Source: Patescibacteria group bacterium (GTDB lineage Bacteria > Patescibacteriota > Patescibacteriia > Magasanikbacterales > GWA2-37-8). From it: a DNA stretch of 51,106 nt. A program made the translations under genes and the position numbers. Below are positions 1 to 9,831 of the stretch, one piece after another. Under the pieces are notes generated by a model. It was not told the DNA's origin and searched no databases. It worked only from the letters and a program-made list of their open reading frames with translations. The DNA is taken from positions 99,138 to 150,243 of the forward strand of contig JAQWDH010000001.1 of assembly GCA_028705565.1 (NCBI GenBank), given 5' to 3'. Numbering within the stretch: the stretch's first letter is position 1; each line of letters opens with the position of its first letter.

Positions 1-127
1 CCGGTCGAATGACCGGATGAACCCCGCGTTTTTGGTGCCCCCGGAGGGAATTGCCCAGTCATCCGACTGGGCATCCGGTCGAATGACCGGATGAACCCCG
101 CGTTTTTGGTGCCCCCGGAGGGAATTG
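1..127. repeat. 74-bp tandem duplication (1-53 repeated at 75-127) containing the tRNA-Arg 3' end plus small palindromes
   Basis: ccggtcgaatgaccggatgaaccccgcgtttttggtgcccccggagggaattg occurs at 1-53 and 75-127; hairpins CCGGTC-GAAT-GACCGG and GCCCAGTC-ATCC-GACTGGGC. Confidence 0.9.
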
Positions 128-181
128 AACCCCCATCTTCAGGTTCGAAGCCTGATGTTCTATCCATTGAACTACGGAGGC
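107..181 (-). tRNA. tRNA-Arg (anticodon TCG), CCA encoded
   Basis: Minus strand GCCTCCG...CTTCGAA...GGTTCAATTCC...CGGGGGCACCA folds as a cloverleaf; anticodon loop CTTCGAA. Confidence 0.93.
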
Positions 182-203
182 ATTAGAAAGATTTTTATTT
201 ATG

Positions 204-276
204 TGGGTCGCGTGGGGATCGAACCCACGACCTTATCCTTAAGAGGGATCTGCTCTACCAGCTGAGCTAGCGACCC
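204..276 (-). tRNA. tRNA-Lys (anticodon CTT)
   Basis: Minus strand GGGTCGCTAGCTCAGCTGGTAGAGCAGATCCCTCTTAAGGATAAGGTCGTGGGTTCGATCCCCACGCGACCC; loop CTCTTAA; CCA not encoded. Confidence 0.92.
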
Positions 277-321
277 TATTAAAATTTTCAATTACCAATT
301 TTTAATTTTTTCACGAGTGTT

Positions 322-1092
322 TTACAATGGGTCTCCGGTTTTCCTTTTTATGATGTTGATTTTCGGCCCTTTCCACCCTTTTACTTTAACGGCCGCTTCA
401 GCGGCTTCCAACTCCGCTTCTTGTTTGCTCATACCGCGCCCTTCGGCAATCAATTCCTTATCAATAAACACCCCGATTTTGAATGTTTTCGCGTGGTCCG
501 GTCCTTCTTCATCCAGCACTTTATAAACCGGCGTTACTCCGATTTTTTCCTGCGCGCCTTCTTGAAACCTGCTCTTTGCGTCCATATAAAGCCCGTTCTC
601 CAAAATGTATTGAAGTTTTGTAATTACCCAACGTGTAACGAATTGTTGCGTCGCAATGTATCCTTGGTCAATATAAATCGCTCCAATTAGCGACTCCATG
701 GTGTTTGCCATTATGTAGTCGCGCGCTTTTGTGCCGGCGTCTTTTGATTCGCCGTGACTTAAAAATAAATAGGACTCCATTCCAATTTCGTATGCGATAC
801 TGGAAAGTATCTTCGCGTTCACCAACGCCGCGCGCCAATTTGTAAGTTCGCCTTCCGGGTTTCCATATTCATTGAAAAGAAATTCTGTCACAGCGAGTTC
901 CAAAACCGCGTCTCCTAAGAATTCAAGCCGTTCATTGTGACCGAAATTAAAATCGCGGTGTTCATTTAAATAAGAACGGTGTACGAACGCTTGCACAAGA
1001 TATTCCGGATGTTTGAATTTAATTCCGATTTTTTCTTCCAGGACCGAAAAATTTTTTTCTTTGATTTCCGGCGAATCAAGTTTTGTTTTCAT
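322..1092 (-). CDS. rnc: Ribonuclease III
   Basis: RNase III signature HNERLEFLGDAVLELAVTEFLF plus a C-terminal dsRBD-like region. Confidence 0.95.
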   Translation of the reverse strand: MKTKLDSPEIKEKNFSVLEEKIGIKFKHPEYLVQAFVHRSYLNEHRDFNFGHNERLEFLGDAVLELAVTEFLFNEYGNPEGELTNWRAALVNAKILSSIAYEIGMESYLFLSHGESKDAGTKARDYIMANTMESLIGAIYIDQGYIATQQFVTRWVITKLQYILENGLYMDAKSRFQEGAQEKIGVTPVYKVLDEEGPDHAKTFKIGVFIDKELIAEGRGMSKQEAELEAAEAAVKVKGWKGPKINIIKRKTGDPL

Positions 1093-1178
1093 AGAGATAA
1101 TAATATTATCTCTTATCCCGCGTTTTTTATGAATGATAAAAAACAGGGGATAGGAGACATTTATAAAATTTAAAAAAA

Positions 1179-1664
1179 TTATTTTTTTTCGTCAGCGGAT
1201 TTTGTTTTGTCCGATTTTTTCGTTTTTTGCGGTTCTAATGGCTCTCCATCAGGATATAATTCTTTGTAAATCGCGCCCAAAACTCCATTTACGAATTTTC
1301 CGGATGAAGGTCCGCCAAAATTTTTTGCCAATTCAATCGCTTCGTTAATTGCCACTTTTGGAGGAACTTCCTTGGCGATTGTCAGTTCATAAATTCCAAC
1401 CCGCAAAACATTGCGGTCAACAATTGTAATTTGGTCCACAGGCCACGCCGGAGCGTGCTCTTTTATTATTTTGTCTATTCCGCTCATTTCTTTTATTACA
1501 TCCTCAACTATTTTTTTTGTAAATTCGGTGTCTTTGAGGCCGATTCCGAATTCTTTTAAGTCATGCTCAAAAATGGCCGACAAAGCTTTTTTGTCTCTGC
1601 CGCGAAAATCCCACTCAAATAATATTTGTAGAGCGATGCTCCGTGAAAGATGACGCTCGGACAT
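1179..1664 (-). CDS. nusB: Transcription antitermination factor NusB
   Basis: [14 protein letters not shown] ... [14 protein letters not shown]...[32 protein letters not shown]. Confidence 0.93.
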   Translation of the reverse strand: MSERHLSRSIALQILFEWDFRGRDKKALSAIFEHDLKEFGIGLKDTEFTKKIVEDVIKEMSGIDKIIKEHAPAWPVDQITIVDRNVLRVGIYELTIAKEVPPKVAINEAIELAKNFGGPSSGKFVNGVLGAIYKELYPDGEPLEPQKTKKSDKTKSADEKK

Positions 1665-1668
1665 ACGA

Positions 1669-1887
1669 TTATTTTTTGGTTTTGGCTCTGCGCGACGCGC
1701 GAGTCGTTCTTTTGTCCACGTTTATCACTTGCTTGCCTTTGTAAGTTCCGCAAAAAGCGCAAACTTTATGCGGTAAAGAGGCCTTTTGGCATTTCGGGCA
1801 AACAGCGCTTCCGATTTGTTTTAAAGCGAAATGCGCCGAGCGTTTTCTTTTGTCGGACGAAGTCCGGCGATGTCCGGGTAAACCCAT
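1669..1887 (-). CDS. rpmF: 50S ribosomal protein L32
   Basis: [16 protein letters not shown]...[26 protein letters not shown]. Confidence 0.9.
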   Translation of the reverse strand: MGLPGHRRTSSDKRKRSAHFALKQIGSAVCPKCQKASLPHKVCAFCGTYKGKQVINVDKRTTRASRRAKTKK

Positions 1888-2006
1888 ATGATTATTTTTT
1901 TAAATTGAAATTAACGCTGATATTATACTACAAAATTAAGATTTTGGCAAGGGTTGGCCGAAAAAGTTGAATTATAAAAGGCCTCATTTGAGGCCCGAAA
2001 CTTTTT

Positions 2007-2339
2007 TTACTTTTCTATTATTTTTATTTTTTCTACCTCCACAAACGTCCTGCCGCAACTTCCCCTGATGCATTGAAAAATTGTTTTATTATCATATTTT
2101 CCTACTTGATGCATCTTCTTTTCTCTGCAATTAGTACAGAGTTTTTCAATCATTCCGGTAAATTTTATTTTTCCATTTTTTTCTTCTTCTATTGCTATTT
2201 TTTCGTCAATTTCCACTACTTCTATTACATTTTCATTTTTTTCCACCTCATCACATTTTTTATCTTCCCCCCATTCCTCCCTGTTATTTAAATTTTTAGT
2301 TTCTTTACCCCCGACACACGCCACACCTTTTTTTGCCAC
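2007..2339 (-). CDS. Hypothetical protein with C-terminal zinc-ribbon-like Cys motif
   Basis: 110 aa ORF, GTG start; CTNCREKKMHQVGKYDNKTIFQCIRGSCGRTF; SD-like aaaaggagtgagg upstream. Confidence 0.6.
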   Translation of the reverse strand: MAKKGVACVGGKETKNLNNREEWGEDKKCDEVEKNENVIEVVEIDEKIAIEEEKNGKIKFTGMIEKLCTNCREKKMHQVGKYDNKTIFQCIRGSCGRTFVEVEKIKIIEK

Positions 2340-2478
2340 TGCCTCACTCCTTTTGTAAAGAAAATAAACTTAAGTATATAGAACCATATCACGGTAAAAC
2401 AGTCAATACCGCCTGTTGATTTTAGCTTGAAAACAGGATAGAATAACAGCGGCTTAAAAAACAAAAAGATAATTTTTT

Positions 2479-2997
2479 ATGAAAATACAAATTAAAAATT
2501 ATATTCGCGAGGTCCCGAATTGGCCTCAAAAAGGCGTGAATTTTAAGGATATCACCCCGCTTTTGGCTGATAAAAAAGCGTTTAAAACAGCGATAGACGA
2601 GCTCGCGCGTCCATTTTTGAATAAAAGGATAGATAAGGTGGTCGGCATAGACGCGCGCGGATTTATTTTAGCCGCGGCTTTGGCGTATAAGTTAAAAATC
2701 GGATTGGCAATTGTGCGCAAAAAAGGGAAATTGCCATGGAAAACAATCTCAAAAAATTATAAATTGGAGTACGCTTCCAATACGATTGAGATGCATAAAG
2801 ACGCGATTAAAAAAGGGGAACGTGTCGCCGTGGTTGACGACGTGCTCGCGACCGGAGGCACTATGTCCGCTACATGCGAGATGATTGAAAAATTGGGAGG
2901 CAAAATCATCGGAATCGGTTTTTTGATTAAATTGGATTTTTTGCGCGGGGATAAGAAATTAAAAAAATTCGCGATTCATTCGTTGATAAATTATTAA
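2479..2997 (+). CDS. apt: Adenine phosphoribosyltransferase
   Basis: FKDITPLLADKKAF, PRPP motif VAVVDDVLATGGTMSATCEMIEKLGG. Confidence 0.93.
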   Translation: MKIQIKNYIREVPNWPQKGVNFKDITPLLADKKAFKTAIDELARPFLNKRIDKVVGIDARGFILAAALAYKLKIGLAIVRKKGKLPWKTISKNYKLEYASNTIEMHKDAIKKGERVAVVDDVLATGGTMSATCEMIEKLGGKIIGIGFLIKLDFLRGDKKLKKFAIHSLINY

Positions 2998-3002
2998 ATT
3001 TT

Positions 3003-3818
3003 ATGAGCAGCGATTTTCCAAAAACAAAAATAGGAATAATCGGCGGGTCAGGATTTTATTCGCTTTTTGACAACGCGGAAGAATTTGAAATGGACACGCC
3101 ATACGGCAAGCCGTCCGATAAAATTTCCATAGGCGAAATCGCGGGCAGGTCCGTTGTTTTTTTGCCAAGGCACGGAAAGGGGCATTGTCTTTCTCCCACA
3201 TCCATTCCTTATCGCGCCAATCTTTGGGCATTGAAACAGCTCGGAGTGGAAAGAATAATCGCGCCGACGGCCACCGGCAGCTTACAACCGCATATAAAAC
3301 CCGGAGATTTTGTGATTTGCGACCAATTTGTTGACAGAACAAAACATCGCGAGGACAGTTTTTTTCACGGTCCGAAAGTCGCTCATATCAGTTGTGCCGA
3401 CCCATTTTGCGAACATTTGCGCGAAGCGGCAATTTTATCTTGCAGAAAGTTGAGCATTACAGCTCACGAAAAAGGCACGGCCGTGGTTATTGAAGGACCG
3501 CGTTTTTCATCTCGCGCAGAGTCCAATATGTATCAGCGATACGGTTTTGATGTTATCGGAATGACTCAATATCCCGAATCGGTTTTAGCGCGGGAATTAG
3601 AGATGTGTTATGTTAACATTTCTTTGGTTACCGATTATGACGCCGGACTTTTGGGACAAGAGGGAGATAAAAACAAAGCCGTTGACGCGACATCAGTTAT
3701 TGAAGTGTTTAATAAAAACATTTCCCATCTAAAAGACCTTATCTCCGAGATGATTAAAAATTTACCGCAAGAGCGTTCTTGCGTTTGCAAAGATATTTTA
3801 AAATCGGCTATGATGTGA
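3003..3818 (+). CDS. mtnP: S-methyl-5'-thioadenosine phosphorylase (PNP/MTAP family)
   Basis: IGIIGGSGFYSLF, PRHGKGHCLSPTSIPYRANLWALKQLGVERIIAPTATGSL. Confidence 0.88.
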   Translation: MSSDFPKTKIGIIGGSGFYSLFDNAEEFEMDTPYGKPSDKISIGEIAGRSVVFLPRHGKGHCLSPTSIPYRANLWALKQLGVERIIAPTATGSLQPHIKPGDFVICDQFVDRTKHREDSFFHGPKVAHISCADPFCEHLREAAILSCRKLSITAHEKGTAVVIEGPRFSSRAESNMYQRYGFDVIGMTQYPESVLARELEMCYVNISLVTDYDAGLLGQEGDKNKAVDATSVIEVFNKNISHLKDLISEMIKNLPQERSCVCKDILKSAMM

Positions 3819-3822
3819 TTAA

Positions 3823-3897
3823 AAATTGTCATTCCCGCGAAAGCGGGAATCCAGACAATTTAGCGATGGATTCCCGCTTTCGCGGGAATGACAATTT
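3823..3897. repeat. REP/MITE-like perfect inverted repeat (31-bp arms, 13-bp spacer), type ATTCCCGCGAAAGCGGGAAT
   Basis: aaattgtcattcccgcgaaagcgggaatcca ... tggattcccgctttcgcgggaatgacaattt. Confidence 0.93.
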
Positions 3898-3908
3898 AAT
3901 GCAAATTC

Positions 3909-5072
3909 ATGCATAACATGTTTATGGAAATAAAAATTATTTCAAACAAAAATGAATGGAACGGATTTTTATCAGCTTGCGCCGGTAACATACCTTTCGC
4001 GCAATCATGGGAATGGGGCGATATTTTAATTAAAGAGGGCAAGGATATTGCAAGAATCGCGTTCGCGGAAAACGGAAATGTTTTTTGTTTGGCGCAAATG
4101 GTTTTTGTTTCTTTGCCGTTCGGATGGAAATACGCTTTTTGTCCAAAAGGACCGTTGTTTGTTCCGGGAATTATGAATTATGAATTAAAAATTGCGAAAT
4201 TATTTTTTGATTATTTTAAAAATAAAAACATTATTTTTTTAAGAATTGAGCCGAGAGAAAACAATTTAATTTATAATCCTGACAATTTAATTCGCCGCTC
4301 AATGGATATAAACCCGCGCGCCACGCTGATTTTGGATTTATTGAAATCAGAAGAAGAATTGTTCGCGAAAATGCATCCGAAAACGCGCTATAATATACGG
4401 TTGGCGGAGCGAAAGAATTTGTTAGTGAAAGAAGAAAAAAAATTTGATTTGTTTTGGAATTTAATGAATGAAACAGCAAAGCGAGACGGTTTTAAATTGC
4501 ATAATGAAAAACACTATCGTGAAGTTTTAAATTCTGATATTGCTCGCCAGCTTACAATTTTTACTCCGGACATTGATAAGCCTATCGCTACGGCTGTTTT
4601 TGTCGGTTTCGGCGATACATTTACTTATTTGTATGGCGCTTCAAGTTATAAATATAGGAATATGATGGCGCCGCATCTTTTGCAATGGGAAGGAATTAAA
4701 ATTGGAAAAGAATTGGGGTATAAATTTTATGATTTTTTCGGTGTGGCTCCTAAAATCAACATTAACCGTAAAAGGCAAACACAAATGATGGATTCCCGCT
4801 TTCGCGGGAATGACAGCGAAGGATATTTTTGTAATTGTTTCTGTCATTCCCGCGAAAGCGGGAATCCATCAACGCGCTTAACGCAAAATATAAATAATAA
4901 AGATGAACAAGTTTATAATTATAATTCAAAACATCAATATGCCGGAGTGACGAGATTTAAACTCGGATTCGGCGGAGAATATAAAGAAGATGCGGGAACA
5001 TACGATTTGATTGTTGAGCTGGAAAGATATAGGATATACCGATTATTAAGATTTTTGCGGAGATTTATTTAA
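3909..5072 (+). CDS. FemAB-family peptidyltransferase (peptidoglycan bridge formation / GNAT-fold)
   Basis: FAQSWEWGDILIKEG, MHPKTRYNIRLAERKNL, APHLLQWEGIKIGKELGYKFYDFFGVAP, GVTRFKLGFGGEY. Confidence 0.9.
   Translation: MHNMFMEIKIISNKNEWNGFLSACAGNIPFAQSWEWGDILIKEGKDIARIAFAENGNVFCLAQMVFVSLPFGWKYAFCPKGPLFVPGIMNYELKIAKLFFDYFKNKNIIFLRIEPRENNLIYNPDNLIRRSMDINPRATLILDLLKSEEELFAKMHPKTRYNIRLAERKNLLVKEEKKFDLFWNLMNETAKRDGFKLHNEKHYREVLNSDIARQLTIFTPDIDKPIATAVFVGFGDTFTYLYGASSYKYRNMMAPHLLQWEGIKIGKELGYKFYDFFGVAPKININRKRQTQMMDSRFRGNDSEGYFCNCFCHSRESGNPSTRLTQNINNKDEQVYNYNSKHQYAGVTRFKLGFGGEYKEDAGTYDLIVELERYRIYRLLRFLRRFI
4787..4870. repeat. REP/MITE-like inverted repeat inside the femAB-like CDS (30-bp perfect arms, opposite arm order to 3823-3897)
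   Basis: gatggattcccgctttcgcgggaatgacag (4787-4816) and ctgtcattcccgcgaaagcgggaatccatc (4841-4870). Confidence 0.95.
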
Positions 5073-5077
5073 AATTC

Positions 5078-5149
5078 GCTTCTGTCGTTCAACGGATAGG
5101 ACGCTAGCCTCCGAAGCTGGAAATCCAGGTTCAATTCCTGGCAGGAGCA
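5078..5149 (+). tRNA. tRNA-Arg (anticodon CCG)
   Basis: GCTTCTG...CTAGC-CTCCGAA-GCTGG...CCAGGTTCAATTCCTGG-CAGGAGC-A; CCA not encoded. Confidence 0.92.
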
Positions 5150-5369
5150 CAACATAAATAAATTCTGCGCCAGAGGCGCACCCGCCTTGGGCGGGGATTC
5201 CTCATGGGGGCACTAAATATATAAAATTCCAAATCCCAAATTCCGATGACCAATCAATCTCAAATCCAAAACCATAACGACCCTTATATGGGGTATTTAT
5301 GATGGTATATTTATTTCAATTAAAAAAGTCACGATTTAATTGTTAATCGTGACTTTGTTCTATTCCTTT

Positions 5370-5990
5370 TTATTTTTTAAGTAATATAGCCCATAATTCG
5401 TCCGCCAATTCTAGCCAGTCTTTTACTCTTATTATATTTTTAGGGTCTTTACCACCACCATCAATTAACTGGTTGTGCGGATAATCAAGCAAAAAAACAA
5501 TCGTTCCTTTCCGCGCCAGAGCAGACGCGGTTTTGGGATTGTCTTCCACGAAGAAATCATATTTGATCCCTTCGTCTTTTCGTTCAGAAAAAACTAGTTT
5601 TTTATACGGAATTTTGTTTTTTTTTAGCCACTCCACAGTTTCTTTTTTTGTTTCAATTTTTCTCGCGGTTACAATGTGGATGTCAATACAATCTTTTAAA
5701 CAGTTTAAAACATATGCCGCGCGCGGAATAGGTTCTACAAGCATAATTTTTTTTTCATGGAATTCGTTCAAGATTTTTTGCCATTCATCATCAGATACCC
5801 TGTTGTCCCAACAATGATAGCCGTAACCTTTTCTGTCATTTTGTAAAAGAGAGACACCGCATTCTTCCTTGACAATTTTTATAATCATTTCATTTGTTTT
5901 GCCGAGAGTATCGTCCAAATCAACCCCAAAAACGACTTTTTCTTTTCTTGTAAATATTTTTTTTAAAACAAAAAAAATTCGTTCCATCAT
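5370..5990 (-). CDS. HAD-superfamily hydrolase, 5'(3')-deoxyribonucleotidase-like
   Basis: VVFGVDLDDTLGKTNEMI (HAD motif I), IHIVTARK (motif II-like), FVEDNPKTA. Confidence 0.75.
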   Translation of the reverse strand: MMERIFFVLKKIFTRKEKVVFGVDLDDTLGKTNEMIIKIVKEECGVSLLQNDRKGYGYHCWDNRVSDDEWQKILNEFHEKKIMLVEPIPRAAYVLNCLKDCIDIHIVTARKIETKKETVEWLKKNKIPYKKLVFSERKDEGIKYDFFVEDNPKTASALARKGTIVFLLDYPHNQLIDGGGKDPKNIIRVKDWLELADELWAILLKK

Positions 5991-6047
5991 TTTTCATTCC
6001 TCCTTTAAATTTTTAATGTGCGAATTTTTTATTGCAAAAAATGTCAG

Positions 6048-6093
6048 TTGATACAGAGATTGCCACGCTCCGTTCTGTCGCTCGCAATGACAA
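6048..6093. repeat. Dispersed palindromic repeat fragment (agattgccacgctccgttctgtcgctcgcaatgaca)
   Basis: Arms attgc/gcaat ending in gacA, resembling the cggaatgacag fragment at 36775-36808. Confidence 0.5.
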
Positions 6094-6096
6094 TTT

Positions 6097-8562
6097 TTAT
6101 AAAATTGTGACGCTCGCGGCCGTGTCGCCTTCTTCTTTAAATCGCATTAAGCGCACGCCTTGCGTGGCGCGTCCAAGCGTGGGAATTGATTTGAAAGGCA
6201 GTCGGATTACCTGTCCTTTTGAAGACATTATAATCAAGTCGCGTTCTTTAACTTCGTCAACATTAATAACGCGCGCGTGGATAAGTTTGCCTGTTTTTTC
6301 TGTTACTGCCGCGGTTTTTATTCCGCTTCCTCCGCGTCCTTGCACTTTATATTGAGAAATAGGTGTAAGCTTTCCAAGACCGTGTCCGCTTACGATTAAA
6401 AATTCCATTGCTTTATTTTTCGGGTCAACGATATCCATGCCGATTATTTCATCGTTTCCATGCAGGCGCATTCCGCGCACGCCGCTCGCTGTCCGACCCA
6501 TCGGACGGACATCTTTTTCTTTGAAACGAATAGCCTGCCCTTCCACCGTGGCGATCATAATTTCGTCGCTTCCGGTGGACGGTTTTACCCATTCTAAACT
6601 GTCATTCGGTTTTAATTTAAGCGAGATAAGTCCATTCCGCCTTACATTGGAAAAATCTTCCAAAGCCGTCTTTTTTATGAGTCCATGCGTGGTTGCCATT
6701 ACAAGATATTTTATGTTTTCAAGCTCATTCATCGCCAGAAGCGCGGATATTTTTTCGTTCGGGGCAAGCTGGAGAAAATTCACAAGCGCCTGTCCTTTGG
6801 CCGTGCGCGATCCGGCGGGAATCTCAAAAGCCGGCAATTGGAATACTCGTCCGCGAGTGGTAAAGAAAAGTATATTGTCATGCGTGTTCGTGGTTAAAAG
6901 ATGCGCGACAGTATCTTCTTCCTTTGTGGTGACGCCGATAACTCCCTTGCCGCCGCGCGCCTGTTGTTGAAAAGTGTCGGTCGGAACTCGTTTGATATAT
7001 CCGTCGTTCGTGATGATTACGATTGTAGGTTCGTTCGGAACCAAATCTTCCACCGTGAATTCTTTAATTCCGTGAGGAATGATTTGTGTTTTTCTTTCCT
7101 CTCCGAATTTGTCTTTAATTTCCTGGGTTTCTTTTTTTATAATCTGCATTATTTTTGTTTTGGAAGCCAAAAGCGATTCCAATTCTTTTATCAGCGTTTT
7201 CTTTTCTTTTAATTCGTCTTCAATTTTTTGTTGTTCCAAATTTGCGAGCTGTTGCAACTTCATTTCCAAAATAGCCGTCGCTTGCTTGTCGGTGAATTTA
7301 AATTTGGATATCAAATTTTTTTTCGCCTCGTCTTTGTCCTCTGACGACCTGATTGTTTTTATGACAGCGTCTATTTTATCCAACGCTATTTTCAAGCCCT
7401 CTAAAATGTGAGCGCGGTCTTTCGCTTTTTCCAATTCAAACAACGCGCGTCTGCGCGCGACTTCTTCCCTGAATTTGATAAATTCCGCGATGATATCTTT
7501 AATGTTTAAAACGCGTGGTTGGATTCCGTCTATAAGGGCCAAAAGATTCACGTGAAAAGTCGTCTGTAATTCAGTAAGCTGAAAAAGTTTATTTAAAACT
7601 TTTTTCGGATAAGAATCTTTTTTGAGTTCTATCACAATGCGCACACCGTCCTTGTTTGATTCGTCGCGCAGGTCTTTGATTCCGTCAATTTTCTTTTCTT
7701 GCACCAAATCCGCGATTTTTTCTATGAGCGTTGCCTTATTCACTTGGTACGGAACCTCGTTTACAATTATTTGAAAATGTCCGGATTTTGTTTCTTGAAT
7801 ATCAGCTTTTGCGCGCATCACGATGCCGCCCTTGCCCGTGGCGTAAGCCGTATAAATATCTTTTTTATTGTAAATTATGCCTCCGGTCGGAAAATCAGGC
7901 CCTTTGATTATTTCCGTTAGTTCTTCCATTGTGATTTTCGGTTCATCAATCATTTTTATAATCCCGTCGCATAATTCCTTAAGATTGTTTGGTGGAATGG
8001 AAGTCGCCATGCCAACGGCGATGCCCATCGTTCCGTTCAAAAGCAATTGCGGAATTTTTGCTGGCAGAACAGTCGGTTCAATATGCGAGCCGTCATAGTT
8101 TGGAATGAAATTGACGGTATTTTTGTCAATGTCAAAAAGCATTTCTTCCGCCAGTGAAGTTAATTTGGCTTCGGTATAACGCATCGCGGCCGCGCTGTCG
8201 CCGTCCATGGACCCGAAGTTACCTTGCCCGTGCACGAGGGTTTGACGCATGGAAAAACTTTGCGCCATGCGAACCATGGAATCGTAAATCGCGGAGTCGC
8301 CGTGTGGGTGATATTTTGCCATCACCTCGCCGACCACGTGGGCTGATTTACGGAATTTTGCCGTGTGGCGAAGACCTATATTCCACATAGCGTAAAGAAT
8401 GCGTCTGTGCACTGGCTTTAAACCATCGCGAACATCGGGAAGCGCGCGAGAAACAATAACGCTCATGGCGTATTCCAAATAAGATTGTTTCATTTCGTTT
8501 TCAATCGGAGTTTTGGTTATTTGTCCGATATTTTCCTCCCGCTTGATTTCTTCTGCTGCCAT
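6097..8562 (-). CDS. gyrA: DNA gyrase subunit A
   Basis: [59 protein letters not shown]; probable start at MAAEEIK rather than the ORF-track start. Confidence 0.96.
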   Translation of the reverse strand: MAAEEIKREENIGQITKTPIENEMKQSYLEYAMSVIVSRALPDVRDGLKPVHRRILYAMWNIGLRHTAKFRKSAHVVGEVMAKYHPHGDSAIYDSMVRMAQSFSMRQTLVHGQGNFGSMDGDSAAAMRYTEAKLTSLAEEMLFDIDKNTVNFIPNYDGSHIEPTVLPAKIPQLLLNGTMGIAVGMATSIPPNNLKELCDGIIKMIDEPKITMEELTEIIKGPDFPTGGIIYNKKDIYTAYATGKGGIVMRAKADIQETKSGHFQIIVNEVPYQVNKATLIEKIADLVQEKKIDGIKDLRDESNKDGVRIVIELKKDSYPKKVLNKLFQLTELQTTFHVNLLALIDGIQPRVLNIKDIIAEFIKFREEVARRRALFELEKAKDRAHILEGLKIALDKIDAVIKTIRSSEDKDEAKKNLISKFKFTDKQATAILEMKLQQLANLEQQKIEDELKEKKTLIKELESLLASKTKIMQIIKKETQEIKDKFGEERKTQIIPHGIKEFTVEDLVPNEPTIVIITNDGYIKRVPTDTFQQQARGGKGVIGVTTKEEDTVAHLLTTNTHDNILFFTTRGRVFQLPAFEIPAGSRTAKGQALVNFLQLAPNEKISALLAMNELENIKYLVMATTHGLIKKTALEDFSNVRRNGLISLKLKPNDSLEWVKPSTGSDEIMIATVEGQAIRFKEKDVRPMGRTASGVRGMRLHGNDEIIGMDIVDPKNKAMEFLIVSGHGLGKLTPISQYKVQGRGGSGIKTAAVTEKTGKLIHARVINVDEVKERDLIIMSSKGQVIRLPFKSIPTLGRATQGVRLMRFKEEGDTAASVTIL

Positions 8563-8566
8563 AAGT

Positions 8567-8992
8567 TTATTTTTTATTGATGGATGAAGTGGCGGCTGAA
8601 TCGGCCGCGGCATTATTTAAAATTTGTGAAACGACATCTTTTATTTGCGTGGCGATAAGCAATTTTTGCAGTTCGTTTTCTTTTGTTTCCGAGAACAAAT
8701 TATTCAAATCTTTTTGCGCGCTATTGATTATTTCATTCTCCGGACTTTTATTCCATTGTATTCCAGAAAGTTTGATTTTGAAAGACCACGCGGCGATAAA
8801 AAAAATAATCACGGAAAATCCCGCGGCTCCTATCCACATCCATTTTTTGGCTGTTGTTTTTTTTCGCGCGCGAGTTATCAAGAATTCGTTTTTATTTTCA
8901 TCGGACTCCGCTATTTTTATGTTATTAAAAATCAATCCGGGCATTTCTTCTTCTTTTTTTCGCGCGTCATTTGTTTTATTTCTTAAGGCCAT
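8567..8992 (-). CDS. Hypothetical single-TM protein
   Basis: 141 aa ORF immediately upstream of gyrA with TM segment [21 protein letters not shown]. Confidence 0.6.
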   Translation of the reverse strand: MALRNKTNDARKKEEEMPGLIFNNIKIAESDENKNEFLITRARKKTTAKKWMWIGAAGFSVIIFFIAAWSFKIKLSGIQWNKSPENEIINSAQKDLNNLFSETKENELQKLLIATQIKDVVSQILNNAAADSAATSSINKK

Positions 8993-8999
8993 AAAATAT

Positions 9000-9614
9000 T
9001 TATGATTCTTTTTCCAAAATCAAAAGTTTTGTTTGTTCCTGCGGCAAATCTTTCTTTTTAATAATGACTTTATTTTCCGCGTTTTCCGGAAGCAGTCCGG
9101 ATTCAGACGCAAATTTGGCGGAGGTGTCAGAGTCGGGTTCGTTGTCGCATTTTAATCCGAGCGGGATTACAATTCTCGGCTCCAAAGTTGAAACGAGCAA
9201 AGACGCGATTTTCGCGTCTAGATATTTTTTTTCGCCGACCGGAATAAAAAGAATGTCGGCGTTCATAATTTTTTCAATAACATCGTCCGAAGGTTTGACG
9301 GAAATTTTTCCCAAATGCACCAAATTCATACCCTCGGCGTGTATTTTAAATATGATATTTTCGTTTCCGTCGGGAATGGAATAAATCATTATGTTTTTTA
9401 CCTCGTTTTCTCCAAGCGCGGAAACCATAAATGGGTCCTGCGAAAGAGTTACCGCGTTGTCAACGCCGTTGGAAAACAAAGCGATGTCGGGACTTAAACT
9501 GCGTGGAAACACTCCTGTTTTCGGTTTATAGCCGTCTATAAGTATTGTTACATCCGTGTCCAAATTTTTTGTTTGCAATTTGACGCAGGTTTGACCGAGC
9601 CAGCTGATATGCAT
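9000..9614 (-). CDS. MBL-fold (metallo-beta-lactamase superfamily, UPF0173-like) hydrolase
   Basis: MHISWLGQTCVKL...VTILIDGYKP...; start chosen at MHISWLG (9614). Confidence 0.7.
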   Translation of the reverse strand: MHISWLGQTCVKLQTKNLDTDVTILIDGYKPKTGVFPRSLSPDIALFSNGVDNAVTLSQDPFMVSALGENEVKNIMIYSIPDGNENIIFKIHAEGMNLVHLGKISVKPSDDVIEKIMNADILFIPVGEKKYLDAKIASLLVSTLEPRIVIPLGLKCDNEPDSDTSAKFASESGLLPENAENKVIIKKKDLPQEQTKLLILEKES

Positions 9615-9831
9615 AAATGTTAAAAGGTTAAAATTCAAATTTGTCATCCTATGATTACCTGTGCATTTTACCAGATTTTTTTGAGTTAGACAAGGGGGAA
9701 GATAATCAAAAAATCGTTTTTGGATAAGGTTATCCACTCCTCCGTTGACAAAAACACTCGTTTGTGGTTTGCTACCAAGTAAATTAAGAAATATAGTTCT
9801 TTTATAATAAAATTTTTTAAAAGGAGGAATT

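Noticed and set aside
3001-3342. 113 aa minus-strand ORF opposite mtnP
   Set aside because: Fully antisense to a confidently identified conserved CDS; no recognisable domain or SD.
6437-6970. 177 aa plus-strand ORF opposite gyrA
   Set aside because: Antisense shadow ORF of a conserved gene; low-complexity composition.
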